A stretch of DNA of 33,009 nucleotides from NCBI GenBank assembly GCA_946407715.1, contig CAMJPH010000022.1, positions 1 through 33,009 of the forward strand, read 5' to 3'. Below, one piece after another: positions 24,747-32,603 of the stretch (position 1 is its first letter; each line of letters opens with the position of its first letter). The position numbers and the translations under genes are program-made. The notes beneath the pieces were generated by a model that did no database searches, was not told the origin of the DNA, and saw nothing but the letters and a program-made list of their open reading frames with translations. This DNA comes from an uncultured Bacteroidales bacterium. Lineage in GTDB: Bacteria > Bacteroidota > Bacteroidia > Bacteroidales > WCHB1-69.

Positions 24747-26417
24747 ATGAGAAAATATTTTACCCTTTCGGTTTTATTTTTGTTGGTTACCAGTGTATTA
24801 GTCGCACAAAGTGGAAACAAGCCGCAACCATTCTCCTTTGGCAAAAAGGGAATCTCCCAAGCCATTGACGTGAACATCATGCCGAGCACAGACAACGAGA
24901 TGTTAATTAAAGAAGATGCCGAACGAGAGGATAAAAGCCTTCCGCTCCGTGTCGGCATCGGGCACAATGTGTCAAAAACGCTTGACAACTCAGGCCGCAA
25001 AGATATATTGGATGACGGCAGCATGTTATGGCGCGCCGAATTTGTGTCGGAGAACGCCATCATGACTTACTTAGTCTTCGACAAATTCAACATCCCCGAA
25101 GAGGCGCAGCTCTTCATCTACAGTCCCGATCGGACTCAGGTTTTCGGTCCGTACACGAACGCTGACGTGCAGGAGGTGGGGAAATTGGTGACGGACGACA
25201 TTATCGGCGACGATGTGGTCGTGGAATACTACGAACCGGCCAATGCTTCGTTCAAAGGGGAATTACGGATTGCCGCTGTGATGCATGTGTATCGGGATTT
25301 CCTGCATACACGTCCCAAGGATAAAGGGCCGCACGGAGAGGCTGACGGCACCTGCCACATTGACGTGGCATGTCCCGAGGCGCAACCATGGCATTATCCT
25401 GTCAACTCGGTCGTTTGCATCAGCATCACCGCTTACGTTCCCGCAGACGGTGGCTGGGGTGGCTACCTCTGTTCCGGTGCAATGGTTAACAACGTCAGGA
25501 TGGACAAGACCCCCTACGTGCTTTCTGCCGAACATTGTGTGGCTGCCGACGACCAAACCCACAAATTCTATTTCAACTACCAACTCAACGAATGTAACGG
25601 AGCCAATGGTTTTGCCAACCGTGTAGCCAACGGCGGCAATATTATAGCCCGCTCCGGTGCCGCCGACACCCATAATAAATCCGATTTCTTATTGCTGAAG
25701 ATAACAGGCAATTTGGGCGTTTCCTACCGTGACAGCATTGTTTTCGCGGGATGGGACAGAAGCGGCGCTGCATCCGTTGGCGCAGGCATCCATCACCCTG
25801 GCGGCGATTGGAAGAAGATCAGTTTCCCGAGTAGTGTGACCACCATCACTTCCGGCAACATGGCCCACAAATATTTCAAAGTTGCATGGCAGACTAACCC
25901 TAACAAAGGTGTCACCGAGCAAGGTTCCTCCGGCTCTCCTCTGTTCAACGCCGACCAACTGATTATCGGAACGTTGACCAGCGGATCAAGTTCATGCGAC
26001 TATGTGTATGGCACCGACAACTACGGCAGGATGTACTACCATTGGAACAACAACAATGCTCCCAACGCCGCCAACAGACTCCAGCCGTGGCTCGACCCCG
26101 ACAACACAGGGGCTGTCACCCTGCCCAGCATGAAATTCAACGGCACCATCCTCGGACTCCAACATCACGAAACATCAACGTTTGAGATATACCCGAACCC
26201 GAGCCAGGACGGTTGCATCACCATTCAGGGAGAATTCATTCCCGAAGAAGCCACCTGCCAAATCTACAATGTCCTCGGCCAACTGGTCAAGAGCATGGAG
26301 GTGACCACTGACGCAACTTTCTCATTGAACGTCAACGGTCTTGAAAACGGTGTCTATTTCGTTGACATCCTCGGTTCCGAACGCAACTACCGTTCCAAAC
26401 TAATCATCGCCCGTTAA
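24747..26417 (+). CDS. Secreted trypsin-fold serine peptidase (lysyl-endopeptidase-like) with type A T9SS sorting domain
   Basis: The 556-residue precursor has a signal peptide (MRKYFTLSVLFLLVTSVLVA) and a propeptide-like region to about 200. The catalytic domain shows LSAEHC with His263, SDFLLLKI with Asp313, and GSSGSP with Ser395, the arrangement of Lys-C/Achromobacter protease I-type enzymes, with many cysteines for disulfides (C203, C209, C224, C242, C264). Residues about 479-556 (FEIYPNPSQDG, CQIYNVLGQLV, LENGVYFVDI) are a type A C-terminal sorting domain, so it should cross the outer membrane by the type IX system. Lys specificity is inferred. It supplies extracellular peptides, which fits an amino-acid fermenter. 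The next gene begins two bases after its stop. Confidence 0.9.
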   Translation: MRKYFTLSVLFLLVTSVLVAQSGNKPQPFSFGKKGISQAIDVNIMPSTDNEMLIKEDAEREDKSLPLRVGIGHNVSKTLDNSGRKDILDDGSMLWRAEFVSENAIMTYLVFDKFNIPEEAQLFIYSPDRTQVFGPYTNADVQEVGKLVTDDIIGDDVVVEYYEPANASFKGELRIAAVMHVYRDFLHTRPKDKGPHGEADGTCHIDVACPEAQPWHYPVNSVVCISITAYVPADGGWGGYLCSGAMVNNVRMDKTPYVLSAEHCVAADDQTHKFYFNYQLNECNGANGFANRVANGGNIIARSGAADTHNKSDFLLLKITGNLGVSYRDSIVFAGWDRSGAASVGAGIHHPGGDWKKISFPSSVTTITSGNMAHKYFKVAWQTNPNKGVTEQGSSGSPLFNADQLIIGTLTSGSSSCDYVYGTDNYGRMYYHWNNNNAPNAANRLQPWLDPDNTGAVTLPSMKFNGTILGLQHHETSTFEIYPNPSQDGCITIQGEFIPEEATCQIYNVLGQLVKSMEVTTDATFSLNVNGLENGVYFVDILGSERNYRSKLIIAR

Positions 26418-26419
26418 CG

Positions 26420-27055
26420 GTGAAAAATCGTCTGCTTTCCACCGCTTACCTCCCGCCTGTGGAGTATTTCGCCTTCCTTCTCTCCGGCGAGGCACTCATT
26501 GACGGGGAGGAGCGGTACCAGAAACAGTCGTATCGCAACAGGGCCGTCATCATGAACGGCAACGGCGCGCTGAACCTCATCATCCCAACCGTTCATGACC
26601 AACGGATGGGTGTTGTGAAGGAGGTACGCATCGAATACGTCACCCCGTGGCAGCGGGCGCACTGGCGTTCCATTGAATCCGCCTACAACAACACGCCCTT
26701 CTACCTCTACTACAAGGATGCCTTGAAGCCCTTTTTCGAACAAAAATTCGATCTTCTCTTTGATTTCAACACGCAACTTACGCAGACCCTGCTGAAATTA
26801 CTGCAGATTGACACGAACATAATGTTCACCCAAACTTTCTCCCCGTACGAAGATGACGACCTTCGCATGGATATTCATCCGAAAAAGGCGAAAAGAACAG
26901 ACTATCGCTATCTTCTTAAAACTCCCTATTATCAGGTTTTTGAAGACAAGTTCGGGTTCCAGCCCAACCTTTCCGTCATCGACTTGCTTTTCAACGAAGG
27001 CCCTCATGCCGCCGCATATCTGCACCAGCTCGCCAAAACTTTTGTAACACTATGA
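26420..27055 (+). CDS. WbqC-like family protein
   Basis: The 211-residue protein has the WbqC opening LLSTAYLPPVEYFAFLLSG, then ERYQKQSYRNRAVIMNGNG and the IPTVHDQR and WQRAHWRSIESAYNNTPFY stretches of the family. Its members occur in polysaccharide clusters and unrelated places in Bacteroidota, and the reaction is not known. The start is a GTG two bases after the peptidase stop; the first in-frame ATG would remove the conserved N-terminus. It overlaps the following membrane-protein gene by four bases (ATGA), so all three plus-strand genes are probably one transcript. Confidence 0.85.
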   Translation: MKNRLLSTAYLPPVEYFAFLLSGEALIDGEERYQKQSYRNRAVIMNGNGALNLIIPTVHDQRMGVVKEVRIEYVTPWQRAHWRSIESAYNNTPFYLYYKDALKPFFEQKFDLLFDFNTQLTQTLLKLLQIDTNIMFTQTFSPYEDDDLRMDIHPKKAKRTDYRYLLKTPYYQVFEDKFGFQPNLSVIDLLFNEGPHAAAYLHQLAKTFVTL

Positions 27056-28941
27056 ACAACAAGCCGAAAGAATCCGCCTCTTTTTGGGATCGCTTGTTCA
27101 TCCGCCTTAAAAACGGCGTGGACAAGTTTCTCTATTATGACAATCTTTTCGATGACAACGTATGGAACGTCCGTTTTTCCAAAGACAAGAAGGAAAAAAT
27201 CAAGTACAAAATTGAAAAGAGCCAGTTCTCTCTCTCTCTGAAAACCAGCGATGATGTCTTCAAATACCTGTGGATGGCGCTGTTGCTGGTGTCGTTGGTG
27301 TGGATGCTGGTGCTGAGCCGCCACATCGGCATTTCCGACAGAGAAATAGCGCAGACTGAGTATTCAGAGCTGCTGTACAACCATTTCCACCACATTGGGG
27401 ATGTTGATGCCTACAAGCAGCACCCTTACGCCCATACGCAGGCGCAAATCGTGGACCTGCTTGCGTTCTCATTCTGCAAGACGTTCCACATCCGAGACCC
27501 ATACGCTTTCCGCCACATCCTCAGCACCATTTTCGGCTGGCTATTAGTGGCTTATCTATCTCTCATACTGCTACGCGCCTTCAATTGGAGGGCAGCTTTC
27601 TTCACGGCCTTCTTCTTGCTCATTTCCCCTCGATTCTTCGGCTATTCACTCAGCAACATTGTAGATGTGACGTTTGCCTGCTTCTTCATCTACAGCATCA
27701 TGCAGATGTACTATTTCTCGCGGGAGCTACCGGTCATCCGCATCTCGCGACTCATCCGTATAGCGGTGGGCATTCTCCTGACCCTTTCCGTCCACAACGC
27801 AGGCTCATCCCTGCTACAATTGTTTCTGATATTCACCCTGCTGAACTTCCTACTCTATAATCCTATCAAAAAGGTTTTCACCAAAGAATACCTCTCCGCC
27901 TTAGGATGGGTCTCTCTGGTCATCGTTTGCATGTATGTGGGCATATATATCCTCCATTCAGCATGTACTTTCTTCTTGGAAACCTCATTCATCTTGCCCA
28001 ACAAGGCGTTCGCTTCGCTGGTAACCAACATCCCCTACGACCAAAACCAGATTTTTGAAGGGCATCTCATCGGCCCTGACAACTTCCCAACCCGATATTT
28101 AGTTAAGTACCTGTATGTTACCACTCCGACCGTTGTGCTTATCAGCTTCCTGTTATTCTTTATCTTCTTTAAGAATGCCATCAAAAGTCTGAAGCCGTTC
28201 TCCATCTTCATATTTATTTACACGCTGCTCTTCTGCATAAACCAGGTGAAAACGCACTACATGAACCCCGACACCCTGTGGGCCATTCATTACTGCATCT
28301 ATCCATTATTCATGCTTGTGGCGGCCAGCGGAGTGGAATGCACGCTACGGCAGATTCAGGACCGTTACACCAACATTGTCATATTAGGGTTGCTGGCGTT
28401 TCTCTCATTCATGCCCATCCGGCACATCATCCGCAACAGCCCATACACATCGCTCTATTTCAACGAAATATCCGGAGGCATCCACAACGCCTACTCCAAA
28501 TACGCTTTGGACAGCAACTTCGAGGCCAACAAAGAGGCGAATATGTGGATTCAGAATTATATTTACCAGCACGACATTTACAGCCATTACGTCTCCCGGC
28601 CTGTGGTTGTGGCCACCAACGGGAACGCCGCCTGCGCCCTTTTCTACCAGAAAGACCCGCATTTCAACCTCGTTTTCAAAGGCTTCGACCGTTTGGACAC
28701 CACGTGGGACTATTACGTGGCCTACTGCAACCAGATTCCGATCACCCAGCTGCGCAACGGAACTTGGCCGCCCGACACAGCCATGCACATTATGACGTTC
28801 GAGCAGAAGCCGATGGTCGCTTTCTACCGCAACGAAGCCCGGTTCCGCAAATGGGACCTTCAGGACAGCCTCGCGCGCGTCGCCGACTCGCTGCAAGCCA
28901 TCTCCGACAGCCTAATGGAGGAGAATCTTAAAAGAGAATAA
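27052..28941 (+). CDS. Polytopic GT-C-type membrane protein (PMT/ArnT-like glycosyltransferase candidate)
   Basis: The 629-residue protein has a basic cytosolic start (1-70) and about ten hydrophobic segments between 72 and 440. The first periplasmic loop has ISDREIA (Asp96) and then HPYAHTQ near 124, placed like the catalytic acidic residue and the HPP-type motif of GT-C enzymes. The soluble tail includes YFNEISGGIHNAY, seen in Bacteroidota PMT-like proteins. GT-C enzymes move a sugar from a polyprenyl phosphate to an acceptor outside the inner membrane; donor and acceptor cannot be told. The C-terminal 30 residues are a predicted helix (SLARVADSLQAISDSLMEEN). It is coupled to wbqC by ATGA overlap. 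Confidence 0.65.
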   Translation: MNNKPKESASFWDRLFIRLKNGVDKFLYYDNLFDDNVWNVRFSKDKKEKIKYKIEKSQFSLSLKTSDDVFKYLWMALLLVSLVWMLVLSRHIGISDREIAQTEYSELLYNHFHHIGDVDAYKQHPYAHTQAQIVDLLAFSFCKTFHIRDPYAFRHILSTIFGWLLVAYLSLILLRAFNWRAAFFTAFFLLISPRFFGYSLSNIVDVTFACFFIYSIMQMYYFSRELPVIRISRLIRIAVGILLTLSVHNAGSSLLQLFLIFTLLNFLLYNPIKKVFTKEYLSALGWVSLVIVCMYVGIYILHSACTFFLETSFILPNKAFASLVTNIPYDQNQIFEGHLIGPDNFPTRYLVKYLYVTTPTVVLISFLLFFIFFKNAIKSLKPFSIFIFIYTLLFCINQVKTHYMNPDTLWAIHYCIYPLFMLVAASGVECTLRQIQDRYTNIVILGLLAFLSFMPIRHIIRNSPYTSLYFNEISGGIHNAYSKYALDSNFEANKEANMWIQNYIYQHDIYSHYVSRPVVVATNGNAACALFYQKDPHFNLVFKGFDRLDTTWDYYVAYCNQIPITQLRNGTWPPDTAMHIMTFEQKPMVAFYRNEARFRKWDLQDSLARVADSLQAISDSLMEENLKRE

Positions 28942-28973
28942 TCAGGGTTAGTCTGTTTTTTCGTCCTATTTGA

Positions 28974-29015
28974 GACGTAAGACGTTTGACGTGAGACGTT
29001 TGACGTGAGACGTTG
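28974..29015. repeat. Six-unit heptad array, GACGTRA class
   Basis: Six exact 7-base units: GACGTAA, GACGTTT, GACGTGA, GACGTTT, GACGTGA and GACGTTG. They lie between convergent genes, 33 bases from the GT-C stop and nine bases from the permease stop. The GACGTTTGACGTGA pair is itself repeated, giving a 14-base higher-order unit. Confidence 0.9.
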
Positions 29016-29024
29016 GATTAATCA

Positions 29025-30155
29025 CTACTTGCTGCTTTCGCGGTAGCTCAAAATGGCACCGGTGTTGATGACCACAGCCATCACGGAGAGTACAATGGTT
29101 TCCGTTTGCACACTTGGGAAATCGCCGCCTTTCAGCACCACTTTTTTAATCACCTCCATGAAGAAGGACATGGGGTTGAAGTAGTTGATATGATGCGCCC
29201 AGTCGGGCATTCCCTCTGTGGGCGTGAACAGGCCGCTCAGCAGCACAAACACGATGAACAGGAACAGCACAATGAACATGGCCTGCAGCTGGTTCTCCGC
29301 CACGCTGGAAATGAAGAAACCCAGCCCTAACATCACTAACAGATAAATGGCGGTGATACCTAACAACATAGGGATGCTTCCCTGCACCGTGATGCCGAAA
29401 ACAATTTTCATTATAAACAAACCCACATTGAACTCGACCATACCCAATATCCAGAAAGGAATCATTTTCCCTATCAGGAATTGCCAGCGTCGAATCGGGG
29501 TGACATTCACCTGCTCTATAGTTCCTATTTCCTTTTCTCTCACCAAGTTAAGAGCTGTAACATAGCAACCGATCAGTGTGACCAAAATCACCAGAATGCC
29601 GGGCACAATGAGGTTTTTGTAGTTCATCTGCTCATTGTACCAATAGACGTTCGACAGCTTGATTTCCGCATTTCTGGTTCCGAACTGATCAGGAACTTTG
29701 TTCATTTCAGCGAATTGGCGCATATAGTCGCCAATCACCTCCTGCACATAACCCGTTCCGATGCCGGCCTTCACCGTGTTGATGGCATTGGCCGTGGAAC
29801 TGATCTGCGTCGGCTGGCCGGTGTATAAGTCGTGCTCGAAACGCGCCGGGATCTCAATCAGGATGTCGATTTTGTCGTGCCGCATCATCTCCTCCGCTTC
29901 AGACTGGCTTTGCAGCACGCCGTGAGGGATAAAATAGCCCGAAGAGTTAAACGTGTTGATAATATCCTTGGAAATAGACGACCGGTCATTGTCAATGAAA
30001 GCGATATCCAGCATCTTGATTTCGTAGTCGGCACAGAAGGGGAAAATCACGAACTGCACCAACGGCGCCACAACCAAAATACTGATTAACAGTGGATTGC
30101 GGAACACCTGCAAAAACTCTTTCTTTATTAGTATCAATATCGTCCTCATAATCAA
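29025..30155 (-). CDS. ABC-2 type exporter permease (second of the pair)
   Basis: The 376-residue permease has one N-terminal membrane helix (FRNPLLISILVVAPLVQFVI), a large extracytoplasmic domain (about 45-175), and five or so C-terminal helices, with LNLVREKEIGTIEQVNVTPI as the conserved ABC-2 cytoplasmic loop. It resembles YbhR/YhiI-type drug or lipid-exporter permeases. It overlaps the preceding permease gene by four bases and forms with it and the ATPase one transporter. The substrate is unknown. The usual partner, an HlyD-type membrane fusion protein, is missing from this cluster. Confidence 0.88.
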   Translation of the reverse strand: MIMRTILILIKKEFLQVFRNPLLISILVVAPLVQFVIFPFCADYEIKMLDIAFIDNDRSSISKDIINTFNSSGYFIPHGVLQSQSEAEEMMRHDKIDILIEIPARFEHDLYTGQPTQISSTANAINTVKAGIGTGYVQEVIGDYMRQFAEMNKVPDQFGTRNAEIKLSNVYWYNEQMNYKNLIVPGILVILVTLIGCYVTALNLVREKEIGTIEQVNVTPIRRWQFLIGKMIPFWILGMVEFNVGLFIMKIVFGITVQGSIPMLLGITAIYLLVMLGLGFFISSVAENQLQAMFIVLFLFIVFVLLSGLFTPTEGMPDWAHHINYFNPMSFFMEVIKKVVLKGGDFPSVQTETIVLSVMAVVINTGAILSYRESSK

Positions 30156-31261
30156 TTTCTTTTATCCAACTGTTTGATACTGAATGTAATGAAAACGACA
30201 GCCATCAGGAAAAGCACCAACATGTATCGCCAGATGTCCAAAAAGCCGGAACCTTTGATCATCACATCCTTGATGGCGAGAATGAACCATTTGGCAGGGA
30301 AAATGTTTGCCAACCACTGGAAGAACAACGGCATGCTGTTCAGCGGGAAAAGAAAGCCCGACAGCAACACCGTGGGAAGGAAAAGTCCCATCATCGTGAT
30401 CATCATGGCATCCAACTGCGAGGTGCTGACAGAGGAAATCAACATTCCGAACGATGCAGCCGTCATCATGAAAATGACACAAAGGAACAACAGGAAGGGA
30501 ACACTGCCGTTAATCGGCATCTTGAATACCAAAACACTGATAACCAATATGATAATGGTACTCAAAAAGGAAATTATCATATAGGGAATAACTTTCCCGA
30601 TGATAATGTGGATTTTGCTGACAGGGGTAATTAGGAGCATCCGCATCGTGCCAGTCTCCTTTTCGCGAGCCAGCGTGATAGAGGTCATCAGCGCCGTCAC
30701 CAAAATCATGATCAGCGTGATGATGCCCGGCACGAACATATAAACACTGTTCGAGGTCGGGTTGTACAGCATTTTGGTGTTGATGGTGAAATTCTGCGAC
30801 ATACCCGTCGTCGCATTGTAGTCGCTCTCAAAATCGTGGACCACGGCGCGGACGTAATTGTTCAGGATGGAGGCAACATTCAGGTCGGAAACATCGTTGA
30901 TGACCTGCAGCGTGGCGGTATGTTCACGTGACAAGGACTCCTCGAAATGCGAGGGGATGACCAGTGCGAGTTTGATGTTCTTCAGTTTGAAGTCGCAGTC
31001 CGCCTCCTGCTCGCTGCCCGGATAAGAGACGATTTGGAAATAACCCGAGGCAGACAATTTCTTGCAGAGCTGTTTGGACTGTGAATCGTTCGCCTGGTCC
31101 AGCACGGATATTTTCGCGTTGCGGATTTCTGAGCTGATTGTGAAACCGAAGAGCAGCACCAACGCGATTGGCATGGCCAACACCAGAAAGAGCGTAATTT
31201 TATCCCGGAAAATATGGATAAACTCCTTTTTCAATATCATCCGTAACTCTTTCATAATCAA
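30152..31261 (-). CDS. ABC-2 type exporter permease (first of the pair)
   Basis: The 369-residue permease has the same plan as its neighbour: an N-terminal helix after FRDKITLFLVLAMPIALVLL, an extracytoplasmic domain, and a C-terminal membrane domain with the loop ITLAREKETGTMRMLLITPV. The two are paralogues and presumably form a heterodimer (YbhS/YbhR type). The gene overlaps the ATPase gene by four bases (ATGA), so subunit ratios are probably set by translational coupling. Confidence 0.88.
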   Translation of the reverse strand: MIMKELRMILKKEFIHIFRDKITLFLVLAMPIALVLLFGFTISSEIRNAKISVLDQANDSQSKQLCKKLSASGYFQIVSYPGSEQEADCDFKLKNIKLALVIPSHFEESLSREHTATLQVINDVSDLNVASILNNYVRAVVHDFESDYNATTGMSQNFTINTKMLYNPTSNSVYMFVPGIITLIMILVTALMTSITLAREKETGTMRMLLITPVSKIHIIIGKVIPYMIISFLSTIIILVISVLVFKMPINGSVPFLLFLCVIFMMTAASFGMLISSVSTSQLDAMMITMMGLFLPTVLLSGFLFPLNSMPLFFQWLANIFPAKWFILAIKDVMIKGSGFLDIWRYMLVLFLMAVVFITFSIKQLDKRN

Positions 31262-31980
31262 CGGTTCACAAATTTCACAAACACTTCGTCAACGCTGCTT
31301 ACCCCCATCTGCTCCTTCAGTTCACTGGGAGTGCCAATCAGTTTCATTTGACCGTCCGACATGATGGAGATGCGGTTGCAATACTCCGCCTCATCCATAT
31401 AATGGGTGGTAACCAAGATGGTAACTCCTTGGGAAGCAGTCTGATAAATAAGTTTCCAGAACTCGCGGCGCACGATAGGATCCACGCCGCTGGTCGGTTC
31501 GTCCAAGAACACAATGTCCGGATGATGGAGGATGGCCGTGGCGAACGCCAGCTTCTGTTTCCAGCCGAGCGGGATGGAAGCGACCAACGTACTGGCCTGC
31601 CGTTCCATGTCAAGGCTGCGGAGACTTTCGTAGATCCTGTCCTTGAGCTCTTTGCGCGGGATTTTGTAGATAGTGCCGAACAGCTGCATATTCTCGAAGA
31701 CCGTCAGGTCGTTGTAAAGGGAGAAGCGCTGGCTCATGTAGCCGATATGTTTCTTGATGAGTTTCGACTGGGTGAGGATGTCATAACCCGCGATGGTGGC
31801 CGTGCCGGACGTAGGCAGCAGCAGCCCGCTCATCATCTTGATGGCCGTGGTCTTCCCCGCCCCGTTAGCACCCAAAAAGCCGAAAATCTCACCGCGCTTC
31901 ACCTGGAAGCTGATGTGATCCACGGCAGTGAACGTTCCGAACTGCTTGGTAAGCTGGTCTGCTACAATACTATACGTCAT
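31258..31980 (-). CDS. ABC exporter ATP-binding protein
   Basis: The 240-residue ATPase has Walker A GANGAGKT at 37-44, a Q-loop in GYMSQRF, and Walker B IVFLDEP with the D-loop SGVDP. The signature region reads IPLGWKQKLAFA instead of LSGGQ, which is usual for the YbhF/CcmA-like exporter group. It powers the two permeases downstream. It is the first gene of the operon, with a promoter 25 bases upstream. The family handles drugs, lipids or cations; nothing here decides which. Confidence 0.93.
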   Translation of the reverse strand: MTYSIVADQLTKQFGTFTAVDHISFQVKRGEIFGFLGANGAGKTTAIKMMSGLLLPTSGTATIAGYDILTQSKLIKKHIGYMSQRFSLYNDLTVFENMQLFGTIYKIPRKELKDRIYESLRSLDMERQASTLVASIPLGWKQKLAFATAILHHPDIVFLDEPTSGVDPIVRREFWKLIYQTASQGVTILVTTHYMDEAEYCNRISIMSDGQMKLIGTPSELKEQMGVSSVDEVFVKFVNR

Positions 31981-32005
31981 CCTTGACGGTCAAAAAAACA
32001 ATCGG

Positions 32006-32039
32006 CAAAAGTACACAAATTATGAATATGTACAGACAA
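32006..32039 (-). promoter_or_regulatory. Promoter of the ABC exporter operon
   Basis: On the minus strand TACTTTTG (32006-32013) follows a TTG (32037-32039) after 23 bases, at the long end of the allowed spacing. The -7 box is 25 bases from the ATPase start. Confidence 0.55.
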
Positions 32040-32054
32040 CCGAAATTCCTCCCC

Positions 32055-32082
32055 GTAGAGACGTTTCCTGAAACGTCCCAAC
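32055..32082. repeat. GTAGRGRCG-armed palindrome, copy 3
   Basis: GTAGAGACGTTTC and GAAACGTCCCAAC surround a 2-base centre; GACGTTTC/GAAACGTC are perfect 8-base arms (32060-32077). The outer GTAG arm and layout match copies 1 and 2, but the core differs. It lies between divergent promoters, so it is not a terminator. Confidence 0.65.
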
Positions 32083-32181
32083 ACCTCAGGAAAACATAAC
32101 ATTTCAGGGAAAAGATAAAGTATCCTTTTCTGAACGAAATGAATATTTTTCATGAATCGTCAAGTGCATTCACTTTTTTTG

Positions 32182-32189
32182 TATTTTTG
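32182..32189 (+). promoter_or_regulatory. -7 box of the NifU-like gene
   Basis: TATTTTTG followed by CCG lies 18 bases before the ATG at 32208. It shows that an in-frame ATG at 32139, upstream of the promoter, is not the start. Confidence 0.7.
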
Positions 32190-32207
32190 CCGCCTAATTT
32201 TGAAGCA

Positions 32208-32456
32208 ATGGAATACGCCACGTTAGAACAGAAGGTCATCTCGATCATCGACCAGATCCGCCCCTACTTAGTGCAGGACGGCGGCGACATCGAATTTGTG
32301 GAACTCACCCCCGAAAATGTCGTGAAAGTGCGTCTGCAAGGCGCGTGCGGCACCTGCCCCCACGCCAAGATGACCCTCAAGAACGGCGTGGAACAGACGA
32401 TCAAACACTACCTCCCCGAAATCGACCACGTCGAAGACATCGTCCTCGGATTCTAA
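32208..32456 (+). CDS. NifU C-terminal-domain (Nfu-type) iron-sulfur scaffold protein
   Basis: The 82-residue protein is a stand-alone Nfu domain: LVQDGGDIEFVEL near 22-34, VVKVRLQGACGTCPHAKMTL with the cluster-binding CxxC (Cys48/Cys51), and a C-terminal EIDHVEDIV. It carries Fe-S clusters to target proteins. The start was set by the promoter; the longer frame from 32139 adds 23 residues of Phe/Ser-rich sequence translated from promoter DNA. It is probably monocistronic; a heptad array begins five bases after the stop. Confidence 0.92.
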   Translation: MEYATLEQKVISIIDQIRPYLVQDGGDIEFVELTPENVVKVRLQGACGTCPHAKMTLKNGVEQTIKHYLPEIDHVEDIVLGF

Positions 32457-32461
32457 TTATA

Positions 32462-32482
32462 GACTTAAGACTTAAGACTTTT
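32462..32482. repeat. Three-unit heptad array, GACTTAA class
   Basis: Two GACTTAA and one GACTTTT unit, five bases after the NifU-like stop, oriented with TAA in the gene's direction. Confidence 0.85.
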
Positions 32483-32486
32483 TAAA

Positions 32487-32570
32487 AAGAAAGATATTCC
32501 TTGAGCAGCCTCGGAGAGGCAAAACGCACGAAGTGCAATTAACCCCATACAAGCGAAGCGCAGTGTGGGG
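32487..32570 (-). repeat. Dispersed intergenic repeat, copy C
   Basis: On the minus strand this reads CCCCACACTGCGCTTCGCTT and continues to GCCTCTCCGAGGC and AAGGAATATC, matching copy B (7517-7600) at about nine in ten bases. It fills the spacer between the NifU-like gene and ychF. Confidence 0.8.
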
Positions 32571-32603
32571 AAACACAAACGAAAAGAAACAAATAAACGA
32601 AAC

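Noticed and set aside
32139..32207. Upstream ATG for the NifU-like protein
   Set aside because: It lies 5' of the TATTTTTG box at 32182-32189, so it would not be in the transcript; the added residues are low-complexity.
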